Shown: piece by piece, positions 6,871 to 13,809 of the stretch
Position numbering within the stretch: position 1 is the first letter of the stretch
Layout: each line of letters opens with the position of its first letter
DNA from: a virus
Reading direction: 5' to 3' (one strand)
Virus record (IMG/VR): IMGVR_UViG_3300006802_000765
Span: 1-20,642 of that record
Length of the DNA: 20,642 bases
Notes under the pieces: generated by a model
Database searches by the model: none
Seen by the model: only the letters and a program-made list of their open reading frames with translations
Told to the model about the DNA's origin: nothing
Translations under genes and position numbers: made by a program

Positions 6871-7856
6871 TGACGACTCGATGGAACGGCGGAATTATTG
6901 GGCCAAACAATACGCCGACAATATCGGCAGCTTCTGGAGTATGGAATTTAGCCAGACAGGAGCTTGCGCGCTTAGCTGGAATATGGCCTTTTGATTTGCC
7001 AGTCGATTATTTGGTTGTTGCCGGTGGTGGTTCTGGCGGTGGGAACTCTACTGGTAACTACGCTACCGGTGGCGGTGGCGGTGGCGGTGGTTTCCTCACC
7101 GGAACTTCTTACATCCTCAAAAGCGGCGTAACTTACACGGTAACTGTTGGCGCTGGCGGCGTCGGCACATTAGGCTCGGGGAACAGCGGCAACAATTCTG
7201 TTTTTGATGCTATTACCGCGACGGGCGGTGGTAGAGGTGGTGGGTATGACACCAATCTTGGTGCATCTGGCGGCTCCGGTGGCGGCGGTGCAGGACGAAA
7301 TGTCAATGAAACAAATACTGGCGGTGATGGCACCAGCGGGCAAGGCAGTAAGGGCGGCACAGGCTATTCAGCCGCTGGCGCACGTATTGCTGGCGGCGGC
7401 GGTGGTGGCGCCAGCAATACAAGTGGAACAACGGTAACTGGAGGCACAGCATCCGTAGGCCAAGGCGGCAACGGTGGCGCGGGCGCTGCTAACTCGTATA
7501 GCGGATCATCGGTTAATTATGCTGGCGGCGGTGGTGGCGGCGCAGGATTTAGTGTTTCGGGAGGAACTGCTGGAACAGGCACCGACGGCGGCGGTAATGG
7601 CAATGCGGCGGCCAGTAATACTACAGTAAACGGGTTTGCTGGAACTGCAAATCGCGGCGGTGGCGGTGGCGGTGGTGCAAATAGTTCAACTGGTCCTTCT
7701 GGCTTTAGCGGCGGCAATGGTGGCTCTGGTGTCGTGATTATTCGTTACCCGGATACATATCCGGCGGCTACGTCCACGACTGGAACACTAACAATCACTA
7801 CGTCAGGCGGATACAGAATTTATAATTTCACCGGCTCTGGCACTATAACTATTTAA
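6870..7856 (+). CDS. Glycine-rich tail fibre adhesin
   Basis: The 328-residue product has a short N-terminal segment with helical potential (WNLARQELARLAGIWPF, residues about 25-41), then the hallmark VDYLVVAGGG of the phage glycine-rich fibre domain, then long polyglycine runs (five to seven Gly in a row, at least six times) separated by variable Ser/Asn/Thr loops, and closes the domain with SGVVIIRYPD near residues 285-297. A small beta tail (LTITTSGGYRIYNFTGSGTITI) follows. In phage S16 gp38 a comparable domain packs into a sandwich of polyglycine type II helices whose loops bind the receptor; I infer the same build here. The variable loops are the expected determinants of host range. It overlaps the previous stop by one base. 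Confidence 0.85.
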   Translation: MTTRWNGGIIGPNNTPTISAASGVWNLARQELARLAGIWPFDLPVDYLVVAGGGSGGGNSTGNYATGGGGGGGGFLTGTSYILKSGVTYTVTVGAGGVGTLGSGNSGNNSVFDAITATGGGRGGGYDTNLGASGGSGGGGAGRNVNETNTGGDGTSGQGSKGGTGYSAAGARIAGGGGGGASNTSGTTVTGGTASVGQGGNGGAGAANSYSGSSVNYAGGGGGGAGFSVSGGTAGTGTDGGGNGNAAASNTTVNGFAGTANRGGGGGGGANSSTGPSGFSGGNGGSGVVIIRYPDTYPAATSTTGTLTITTSGGYRIYNFTGSGTITI

Positions 7857-7866
7857 GGATTGAGTG

Positions 7867-8229
7867 ATGGCGCACTTTGCAAAAATGAACGGGGATGTTG
7901 TTGAAATAGTAATAGTCGTGGGAAACGCAGATATTCGCGATTTGCCGTTCCCGCAGTCTGAAGCGATTGGAGTTGAATTTTGCAAGTCCATATTTGGTCA
8001 GGACACTGAGTGGTTGCAGACAAGTTATAATAATTCTTTCCGAAAATGGTTTGCGGGGCCAGGGTTTACTTACGATAGTGTGAAAGATGCTTTTGTCCCA
8101 CCAAAGCCGTATCCGTCATGGCTGTTTGACGAAGAAATCTGGTATTGGAAAGCTCCTGTTCCCTGCCCGACAGATGGAAAAATGTATGTTTGGAATGAAG
8201 AAACATTGTCCTGGACTGAAATGACTTAA
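7867..8229 (+). CDS. Conserved fibre-associated phage protein, unknown function
   Basis: The 120-residue product starts MAHFAKMNGDVVEIVIVV; the ATG at 7867 is chosen because AAGGA lies seven bases upstream, while the in-frame GTG at 7864 is too close. Conserved-looking stretches are WLQTSYNNSFRKWFAGPGFTYD and AFVPPKPYPSW...WKAPVPCPTDGKMYVWNEETLSW. I recall close relatives in many marine and freshwater phages, usually near tail-fibre genes. There is no signal peptide, membrane segment or enzyme motif. The family is sometimes mentioned beside fibre-assembly proteins, but I cannot confirm that role. Confidence 0.65.
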   Translation: MAHFAKMNGDVVEIVIVVGNADIRDLPFPQSEAIGVEFCKSIFGQDTEWLQTSYNNSFRKWFAGPGFTYDSVKDAFVPPKPYPSWLFDEEIWYWKAPVPCPTDGKMYVWNEETLSWTEMT

Positions 8230-8252
8230 TCTCAGGCGCAGAAGAGGGGACT

Positions 8253-8273
8253 ATGCCTACCAGCTTTGGCTAA
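8253..8273 (+). other. Six-codon mini-ORF, possible gene remnant or leader
   Basis: ATG CCT ACC AGC TTT GGC TAA follows a good ribosome site (AGAGGGG, 8243-8249) and encodes MPTSFG. The start context AGAGGGGACTATGCC is nearly the same as that of the downstream glycosyltransferase (AGAGGGGCTATGCC at 9141), so this may be the stump of a deleted gene or a leader peptide. The rest of 8230-8288 shows nothing coding. Confidence 0.25.
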
Positions 8274-8288
8274 ATTTTAGGTTGAATT

Positions 8289-8310
8289 TTAATGCCTAGG
8301 GGGGCATTAA
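8289..8310 (+). promoter_or_regulatory. Hairpin covering the SD and start of the GT17 gene
   Basis: A perfect 8-bp inverted repeat pairs TTAATGCC (8289-8296) with GGCATTAA (8303-8310) around loop TAGGGG. The Shine-Dalgarno-like AGGGGGG (8298-8304) lies in the loop and 3' arm, and the A of the start ATG (8310) is the last paired base. In RNA this would partly hide the start site, so it is a candidate translational control element. No T-run follows, so it is unlikely to be a terminator. Confidence 0.5.
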
Positions 8311-9140
8311 TGAGCATCGTCGATGCATTTCTTTTTCACAATGAAATCGACGTATTGAAAATGAGGCTTGAGCTTCATTATGATTACGTCGATAGGTTTT
8401 GTATTTGCGAGGCAGACCTTACTTTCAGCGGAAAACCAAAAGAGCGCACTTTCGACGCGAGAAGAAGCGAATTTGGTAGATGGCAGAACAAGATAGAATA
8501 TGTTCGCCATTTTGCAAAAGCAGATGGTTTGGACCTGTATCGCAAAGACACCGAATTTAACTTTTCATCGCCAGCGTGGACGCTGGAAAACAGCCAAAGG
8601 AACAATCTGGCCGCTGCATGTCTGAAAAACGCAAACGACGACGACATTGTAATCATATCTGACGTTGACGAGCTGATTAATCCAGAGGCCTTTGAGCGCA
8701 TCAAAAGCCGGAAAGATTTTGACATTGCGCGATTGCAACTGCTCAATCACTACTACTTCATGAACTGCCGGGCGGTCGGCCTAAACAAGTGGTGGTGCGC
8801 CCCGATAGCGGTCAGGGCGTCGAGGCTGAAGACTATAAACGACATATCTTCAATGCGGCCATACGGGGAAATTGACGACGTCATATTGCAGGCGGGGTGG
8901 CATTTTTCGTATCTGGGCGGCGTTGAAAGAATTATGGACAAGATTTCATCTTTCTCCCATACCGAGCTGGACAATCCGGACATAAACAACGCCGAAAACA
9001 TATCAAAAAGCATTGAGAAGGCGACGGATTACATAGGCAGGGAGGGGCATGAATATGCCTTTTACCCGACAGGAAGTTACCCGGACTGCATACAAAAACT
9101 GATGACGAAGAACAGACATCTGGTGAAATGGTATCTTTAG
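8310..9140 (+). CDS. GT17-type glycosyltransferase
   Basis: The 276-residue product matches glycosyltransferase family 17 (the family of animal beta-1,4-mannosyl-glycoprotein GlcNAc-transferase, with many bacterial and phage members). It has the opening IVDAFLFHNEIDVLKMRLE, then FSGKPK (residues 39-44), ENSQRNNL (93-100), the metal-binding motif DVDE (118-121) in IISDVDELINPEAF, and GWHFSYLGG (196-204). The ATG at 8310 puts the family N-terminus at residue 2; the upstream ATG at 8292 would add MPRGAL through the hairpin. Sugar and acceptor cannot be read from sequence. Candidates are a virion protein such as the nearby collagen-like fibre, or host surface polysaccharide. It is followed after nine bases by a second glycosyltransferase gene. 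Confidence 0.85.
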   Translation: MSIVDAFLFHNEIDVLKMRLELHYDYVDRFCICEADLTFSGKPKERTFDARRSEFGRWQNKIEYVRHFAKADGLDLYRKDTEFNFSSPAWTLENSQRNNLAAACLKNANDDDIVIISDVDELINPEAFERIKSRKDFDIARLQLLNHYYFMNCRAVGLNKWWCAPIAVRASRLKTINDISSMRPYGEIDDVILQAGWHFSYLGGVERIMDKISSFSHTELDNPDINNAENISKSIEKATDYIGREGHEYAFYPTGSYPDCIQKLMTKNRHLVKWYL

Positions 9141-9149
9141 AGAGGGGCT

Positions 9150-10883
9150 ATGCCGAAAATTATCACCTGCACCGTGAACAGCAGATGCACGAGTGTCCTC
9201 GCGGCGAGTGTTGACAGCTACTGCCCCGAGGCGGGGCTCGTTATTCACAAGGTTCAGCAAACGACCTTTGGTGAAAGCTTCAATGCCGCAATGACAGAGG
9301 CTTTTGAGGCGGACGACGAGATCATCATCGCCAATGACGACGTCGTTCTGACGCCGTCTTCCTATCGACTGCTGATGGAGGATGTCGAAATCCTGAAGGC
9401 GCAATATGGCGACAGGATTGGATTTGTCGCTGCGCATACTGACTCGGCTTTCCCGGCGCAAAATATTCGCTTCCAGCACGGCTCTAATATGGACAGATAC
9501 AGATGCCAGTGGGAGTGGGAGAAGGCGGCCAGGGCTGCGGAAGTCGTCGCGCCGATATTCGCGTGGATATCAAAGAAGGCCTTCGAGGCAGCGCAATTTC
9601 CGCCGCTGAACTGGTATTCTGACGACGTGATCTGCCGAGATCTTGGCAAGCAGGGCTTTGTGCACTTTATCTCGCGCGCATACGTCCACCATGTCGGCTC
9701 GCAAACGGTGGGCCACGACGACGGTAACAATTCCGCACTTTCGTTACCTTGGCTGCGCGCGAACAGGCCAGACTACGCAGATATGTGGTTTGGGCCTGAG
9801 CGAGCAGAAGACCCGCCGAAGAAGCCCAAAATATGTGTTTACGCTATCTCAAAGAATGAGGAGCAATTTGTTGAACGATTTGTTCGGTCAGCGCGGGATG
9901 CTGACCTCATTCTTGTGGCGGACACCGGGAGCGAAGACGGGACGGTTGAGGCATGCGAGCGTTTGGGCGTGCATGTCGTTCGCATTCACATATCCCCTTG
10001 GCGCTTTGATAGCGCCAGAAATGCTGCTCTCGCGCTGATCCCGGCGGATTTTGATATTTGCGTCAGCCTTGATCTTGACGAGGTTCTGGAGCCGGGATGG
10101 CGGGAGGAGATTGAACGCGTCTGGACGCCTTCAACAACTCGGCTGATATATTTTTATGACTGGGGCAACGGCCTTCGGTTTAAATACGAAAAAATCCACG
10201 CCCGCAAGGGGTATCATTGGCATCACCCATGCCATGAATATCCGCGCCCTGATCTTCGCGTTTCAGAGGTTTGGGCAGAAACAGACATGCTGCTTGTGCG
10301 CCACCTGCCCGATCCGACGAAAAGCCGGGGGCAGTATCTCGACCTTCTTGAGCTATCGGTGAAGGAAGACCCGCACTGCCCACGAAACGCTTTCTACTAT
10401 GCTCGCGAGATGTCATTTTACGGCAAATGGAACGAGGCGATTGACGCCTGCCAGAAGTATCTCGCCATGCCGGAGGCAATATGGGCTGATGAGCGCGCCT
10501 ACGCGCACCGGGTGATTGGCCTGTGCCGGGAAAACTTGCGCGACGTTGCTGGCGCCGAAGCCGCTTACTGGGCGGCGGTTGCTGAAGCTCCATGGGCGCG
10601 AGAGCCGCACGTGGCATTGGCGCAGCTTTATCACAATCAAGGCAACTGGGCGGCGTGCTATGCATCGGCGCATAGGGCACTCGTTTTCAAAGAGCCGAAA
10701 AAAGTATATACTACCGACCCAAAGGCATGGGGCTCCTGGCCGCATGACCTTTTGGCGATTGCGGCGTGGAAAATGGGGTTTCGCGAAGAGGCATTGGCCA
10801 ACGGAGAAATTGCCGCGTCGCTTGAGCCGGGCAATAAACGTTTACAAGAGAACCTTTTGTGGTTCCGAGGCGAAAAGGAATAG
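9150..10883 (+). CDS. Two-domain glycosyltransferase with C-terminal TPR-like repeats
   Basis: The 577-residue product carries two GT-A-like domains. The first (about 1-215) has IIIANDDVVLTPSSYRLL (NDD at 62-64) and NWYSDDVICRDL, resembling GT2-like enzymes. The second (about 226-390) begins PKICVYAISKNEEQFVERF and has VADTGSEDGTVE (257-266) and the DxD motif DLDE (308-311), as in SunS-type and related GT2 proteins. After it, helical pairs at about 410-565 (NAFYYAREMSFYGKWNEAIDACQKYL, RAYAHRVIGLCRENLRDVAGAEAAYWAAVA, PHVALAQLYHNQGNWAACYASAHRAL, DLLAIAAWKMGFREEALANGEIA) look like TPRs that may present the acceptor. SD GAGGGG precedes the ATG. It likely works with the GT17 protein on one glycan. 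Donor and acceptor are unknown. Confidence 0.8.
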   Translation: MPKIITCTVNSRCTSVLAASVDSYCPEAGLVIHKVQQTTFGESFNAAMTEAFEADDEIIIANDDVVLTPSSYRLLMEDVEILKAQYGDRIGFVAAHTDSAFPAQNIRFQHGSNMDRYRCQWEWEKAARAAEVVAPIFAWISKKAFEAAQFPPLNWYSDDVICRDLGKQGFVHFISRAYVHHVGSQTVGHDDGNNSALSLPWLRANRPDYADMWFGPERAEDPPKKPKICVYAISKNEEQFVERFVRSARDADLILVADTGSEDGTVEACERLGVHVVRIHISPWRFDSARNAALALIPADFDICVSLDLDEVLEPGWREEIERVWTPSTTRLIYFYDWGNGLRFKYEKIHARKGYHWHHPCHEYPRPDLRVSEVWAETDMLLVRHLPDPTKSRGQYLDLLELSVKEDPHCPRNAFYYAREMSFYGKWNEAIDACQKYLAMPEAIWADERAYAHRVIGLCRENLRDVAGAEAAYWAAVAEAPWAREPHVALAQLYHNQGNWAACYASAHRALVFKEPKKVYTTDPKAWGSWPHDLLAIAAWKMGFREEALANGEIAASLEPGNKRLQENLLWFRGEKE

Positions 10884-10887
10884 GCCA

Positions 10888-11145
10888 GTGCCAGACTACC
10901 AGGTTCTCTTCAACATCGTCATCGGCATCCTCGGAGCCATGGGCGGGTGGATGCTGAACACGATGTGGGTTTCGCTCAAAGACCTTCAGGCGGCGGATAC
11001 GAAATTAGCCGAAAAGGTCAGCGCAATCGAGGTTCTGGTAGCTGGGCAATATGTGACGCGTGACGAATTCACGGTGACGATGCAAGCGGTATTTGCGAAG
11101 CTGGACAAGATACAGGACACGCTGAACAACAAGGTTGACCGCTGA
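10888..11145 (+). CDS. Small membrane protein with coiled coil
   Basis: The 85-residue product starts at GTG, with AAGGAA seven bases upstream; the same frame is open far upstream, but only as an out-of-frame shadow of the glycosyltransferase. Residues 5-25 (QVLFNIVIGILGAMGGWMLN) form a single hydrophobic, Gly-containing membrane segment. The rest (SLKDLQAADTKLAEKVSAIEVLV...KLDKIQDTLNNKVDR) is amphipathic and likely coiled coil. I recall relatives in many environmental phages near tailspike and lysis genes. TM-plus-coiled-coil architecture recalls holin-associated XhlA or spanin proteins, but no function is shown. It ends one base into the tailspike ATG (TGATG). Confidence 0.65.
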   Translation: MPDYQVLFNIVIGILGAMGGWMLNTMWVSLKDLQAADTKLAEKVSAIEVLVAGQYVTRDEFTVTMQAVFAKLDKIQDTLNNKVDR

Positions 11146-12878
11146 TGGTTGATGACATTGCCACAGTTTGGGGAGGGCAGGTGCGGCTCGGCCGCAACCC
11201 GGCTAACGACGAAGTTCTACTTGGTAATTCAGGCGGTAATTTTACGCTTACCAATATTTCAGCTATCATACCCATTTCTGAAGAAGTAGTTTATGCGACT
11301 GTCGCTGCTGCAACAGCCGCAACAATTAATGCCGGCGTTGATGCGGTAAAAACGCTTGGTTATTCCACGGTTGGCGATCCCGGGGCAGCTACATATAAAA
11401 GATCTGCTTCTGAGCCAACACACGCCGGCAAGTTCCAAAGCGCAGATGGAGCGTGGTGGGAACTGACAACGCTTCAGCCTAATCCGTATATGTTTGGTGC
11501 TGCGGGTAATGGCTCAACAAATGACACTACTGCACTTCAAAATCTCTTTGATTATGCTGACGCTAAAAACACAATAGCATATCTTGCCTCTGGCAACTAT
11601 GCCGTTCCATCAACAAGTCTTACCGTAAATACCAATGTTCAGGTTGTTGGTTGCGGACGCGACGCGCAGATTTGGCGCACTAATGATGTGGCTTTGCCGG
11701 TTTTTAACTTAACATCTAAAACTGCGGTAGTTTTGCGAAATTTTGCTATTATTAAAACTGTTCAATTAACTTCTACAACATCTCAAGCAATAGCAACATC
11801 AGGTTCAAAAACATTCACCGTTTCTGCTAATGCTTCTACAGGGCTATTCCCTTATACGGCTGGCCAATTTATTACAATTAAAGCCGCCGCTTCTGCTGCA
11901 AATTATATGGTTGGAACAGTTACAAGTTACACCGGAACAAGTTTGGTTCTTTCAATCGTCGGTGGATCTGGAAGCGGGACTTTTACATCATGGTATTTTA
12001 CGTGCTATGACAATAGTAATGCCGCAGTTATTATGTCTTCATGCACGCAGTGTGTTTGTGACGCATTATATGTTTCAGGCACATCTTTTTATGTTGGGTT
12101 GGAGACCCTGAATGGTACTAATGACACATTAATAAATAACGTCGTAAACTCTGTTTGGAACAGAGGACTTTATATTTATGCAACATCAGGAACGTCGCGT
12201 GCCTGCAAGCTTTTGGGGAACTCAATTCTTGGAGGAAGCTTGACTGACTATGCGATTAATTGCAACGGTTCTACTGCTGGGTACATATACAACGCCATTA
12301 TCGATGGCAACTCTACCTATGCGTCGGTATTTGACGGTATAGTTGTTGGCGGCAGAATGGAACAGTCAGTCGTAAGTAACAATCAAATTGACAATGTAGT
12401 GGGCGTTCAGGGAGGAGTGTATGTTGGTATTGGCATCTTGATTGAAGAAGCAAATACATATCAAGCTAGCTACAACACCATAGTTGGCAACAATATATAT
12501 TCTGCATATAGTGCGGGAATTATTACCTTAAACTCATATGCAAACAATGTTAGCGCAAATTCTATAAAGTTCTGCGGAACAGGCATTTATTGTCTTCAAT
12601 CCGGCTCAACATATACGAATTCTTATCACACATTTACGGGAAATAACATAAATGGGTGCACTGCGGCTGGAATTAGTGTTGCTACAGGAACTGCTGGGTA
12701 TAGCTACGGTAATGTTTTTACTGGAAATACGTCTACAGCAAACTCAACATATGGGTTCATAGCCGATGCGAACAGCGACAGGCTTTCAGTTACGGGCAAC
12801 GTGTTTTATTCGAACACGACCTCTAATTACAGCAACTCCGCCACCAATTCACAGGCGGCGGGCAATGTTACGGCTTAA
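11145..12878 (+). CDS. Beta-helix tailspike / pectate-lyase-like fibre
   Basis: The 577-residue product begins with an attachment-type head: MVDDIATVWGGQVRLGRNPANDEVLLGNSGGNFTLTN (residues 1-37), a motif I know from phage tailspikes. A linker domain follows (VKTLGYSTVGDPGAATYKR, KFQSADGAWWEL). The catalytic-fold domain opens with MFGAAGNGSTNDTTALQNLFDYA (about 117-138), the classic start of the Pectate_lyase_3 right-handed beta-helix, and continues as Asn/Ser/Gly-rich rungs with GNN/GNS turns to the C-terminus. It should bind and possibly cleave host surface polysaccharide. No C-terminal trimerising or chaperone domain is obvious. The gene is visibly more AT-rich than the endolysin gene after it, consistent with separate acquisition. 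Confidence 0.85.
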   Translation: MVDDIATVWGGQVRLGRNPANDEVLLGNSGGNFTLTNISAIIPISEEVVYATVAAATAATINAGVDAVKTLGYSTVGDPGAATYKRSASEPTHAGKFQSADGAWWELTTLQPNPYMFGAAGNGSTNDTTALQNLFDYADAKNTIAYLASGNYAVPSTSLTVNTNVQVVGCGRDAQIWRTNDVALPVFNLTSKTAVVLRNFAIIKTVQLTSTTSQAIATSGSKTFTVSANASTGLFPYTAGQFITIKAAASAANYMVGTVTSYTGTSLVLSIVGGSGSGTFTSWYFTCYDNSNAAVIMSSCTQCVCDALYVSGTSFYVGLETLNGTNDTLINNVVNSVWNRGLYIYATSGTSRACKLLGNSILGGSLTDYAINCNGSTAGYIYNAIIDGNSTYASVFDGIVVGGRMEQSVVSNNQIDNVVGVQGGVYVGIGILIEEANTYQASYNTIVGNNIYSAYSAGIITLNSYANNVSANSIKFCGTGIYCLQSGSTYTNSYHTFTGNNINGCTAAGISVATGTAGYSYGNVFTGNTSTANSTYGFIADANSDRLSVTGNVFYSNTTSNYSNSATNSQAAGNVTA

Positions 12879-12899
12879 TTCTGAGCAGGATGGAAAAGT

Positions 12900-13277
12900 A
12901 TGACCAAACTGAACGCGACATCCATCACCCGCCTTCGTGGCGTAGATCCAAACCTGGTCGCTCTGGCGAAGACAGCCCGCGAGATCAGCCCCATTCCCTT
13001 TGAGATCACCGAAGGCCTGCGCACGATGGAGCGCCAGCGGTATCTTGTCAAAACCGGCAAGAGCCGCACGATGAAGTCCTACCATCTGCGCGGCAAGGCG
13101 ATAGACTTCGTCGCCATGCCCGGCGGAAAGGTGTCGTGGAACCTGCCCGATTACAAAACCATCGTCGAGAAAGCGTTCAAGCCAGCGGCGAAAGCGTTGG
13201 GTCTGTCCGACAAGATTACGTATGGTATCTACTGGAAGTCAATCGTAGATGGTCCGCATGTTCAGATCGAAACTTAG
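12900..13277 (+). CDS. M15 peptidase endolysin
   Basis: The 125-residue product is a compact, single-domain D,D- or L,D-type peptidase of the M15 family (VanY-like / T5 endolysin-like). It shows EGLRTMERQRYLVKTGKSRT (39-58), the zinc motif SYHLRGKAIDF with H62 and D69, and the third ligand H120 in VDGPHVQIE. These enzymes cut stem peptides of peptidoglycan to lyse the host. There is no signal peptide, so release should depend on a holin, for which the next gene is the best candidate. A GGATGGAAAAG stretch before the ATG is a modest ribosome site. Length equals the usual catalytic core without a wall-binding domain, as is normal for phages of Gram-negative hosts. Confidence 0.9.
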   Translation: MTKLNATSITRLRGVDPNLVALAKTAREISPIPFEITEGLRTMERQRYLVKTGKSRTMKSYHLRGKAIDFVAMPGGKVSWNLPDYKTIVEKAFKPAAKALGLSDKITYGIYWKSIVDGPHVQIET

Positions 13278-13289
13278 CAGGAGGGTAAA

Positions 13290-13460
13290 ATGTTGAGCAA
13301 CTGGATGACAACTATTCCCGGCGCGATCCAGCTACTGATCGTTCTGTGGAACATCTGGAACACCAAGACCGTCAATGTTGAAGACCTTCGCCAGGCGTTG
13401 GTGGGAGTTGGCTTCATCATGGCGAAAGACTTCAACTTCACCGGCGGAACGAGGTCATAA
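13290..13460 (+). CDS. Holin-like one-TM small protein
   Basis: The 56-residue product has an excellent SD (AGGAGGG, 13279-13285) four bases before the ATG. Residues about 7-23 (TTIPGAIQLLIVLWNIW) are hydrophobic; VEDLRQALVGVGFIMAKDFNFTGGT follows. The pattern NW.TT..G...L... and the end AKDFNFTGG match small phage proteins I have seen next to endolysins and that are suspected holins or pinholins. It lies directly after the endolysin gene and its last base is the first base of the next ATG, so it belongs to the lysis cassette. Holin function is inferred from size, membrane segment and position only. Confidence 0.65.
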   Translation: MLSNWMTTIPGAIQLLIVLWNIWNTKTVNVEDLRQALVGVGFIMAKDFNFTGGTRS

Positions 13461-13603
13461 TGCAAGACGCTCTACGCTTCCTCGTCATTGCGTCTCTCTA
13501 CAGCCTGGCCTTGTTCGGTCTGGCTGCGGCCCTGACATCGTGCTCTGACATGAAGTACGCAGAGTGCGTTGTTCGAGATAGGACTAGCAACCCTTGCAAC
13601 TGA
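13460..13603 (+). CDS. Tiny lipoprotein in the lysis cassette
   Basis: The 47-residue product has a signal sequence (QDALRFLVIASLYSLALFGLAAA) and the lipobox LTSC (residues 25-28), which would leave a 20-residue mature lipoprotein CSDMKYAECVVRDRTSNPCN with three cysteines. Start and stop both overlap neighbours (TAATG at 13458, and the stop lies in the next frame). It sits just before an Rz-like gene. A lipoprotein in a lysis cassette suggests an outer-membrane or spanin-like role, but a better Rz1 candidate lies downstream, so this one is unexplained. Too short for family assignment. Confidence 0.6.
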   Translation: MQDALRFLVIASLYSLALFGLAAALTSCSDMKYAECVVRDRTSNPCN

Positions 13604-13809
13604 TCATTGCTGTCCTTCTCGCCCTACTGGTGCTATTCTTCCTCCTGGGAAGAGTAGCACTACTCATGCTCAAGGACGCGGGGCGAGACGAAGCCCTGCG
13701 AGAAATCTCCGACAGGAACGCCGACGTCCTTCGGAAGCAGTCGGAGGTAATTCTAGAGGAGAAGTCCGTTGAGGAAGTTGCTCGCGACCTTGACCGCGGT
13801 GGGTTTTAG
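13594..13809 (+). CDS. Rz-like inner-membrane spanin subunit
   Basis: The 71-residue product starts at TTG; an in-frame TAG at 13585 leaves no other useful upstream start, and an AGGA lies ten bases before it. Residues 1-25 (QLIIAVLLALLVLFFLLGRVALLML) are one N-terminal membrane anchor; the rest (DAGRDEALREISDRNADVLRKQSEVILEEKSVEEVARDL) is charged and helical. This is the layout of an i-spanin. The 3' part overlaps the start of a lipoprotein gene in another frame, the classic Rz/Rz1 arrangement. It is shorter than lambda Rz (about 150 residues), so the periplasmic part would have to be matched by a longer o-spanin partner. Confidence 0.65.
   Translation: MQLIIAVLLALLVLFFLLGRVALLMLKDAGRDEALREISDRNADVLRKQSEVILEEKSVEEVARDLDRGGF
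13757..13761 (+). promoter_or_regulatory. Ribosome binding site of the Rz1-like gene
   Basis: AGGAG lies inside the Rz-like gene, seven bases before the TTG at 13769. It decides the start of the overlapping lipoprotein gene, which has no ATG in its signal sequence. Confidence 0.7.

Noticed and set aside
6870-7856. Polyglycine gene as low-complexity artefact
   Set aside because: The non-glycine borders (VDYLVVAGGG and SGVVIIRYPD) and frame integrity match the known phage adhesin domain, so it is kept as a real gene.
8260-8296. Possible promoter before the GT genes (TTGGCT, 17 bases, TTAATG)
   Set aside because: Both boxes are poor matches to the sigma-70 consensus and the stretch is simply AT-rich; not enough to call.
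8292-8309. Upstream ATG of the GT17 gene
   Set aside because: It lies within the hairpin arm and would add MPRGAL before the family start; the ATG at 8310 has a closer SD.
10516-10887. Upstream extension of the small membrane protein
   Set aside because: The frame there runs inside the glycosyltransferase gene out of frame; the GTG at 10888 has its own SD and gives a sensible membrane anchor.
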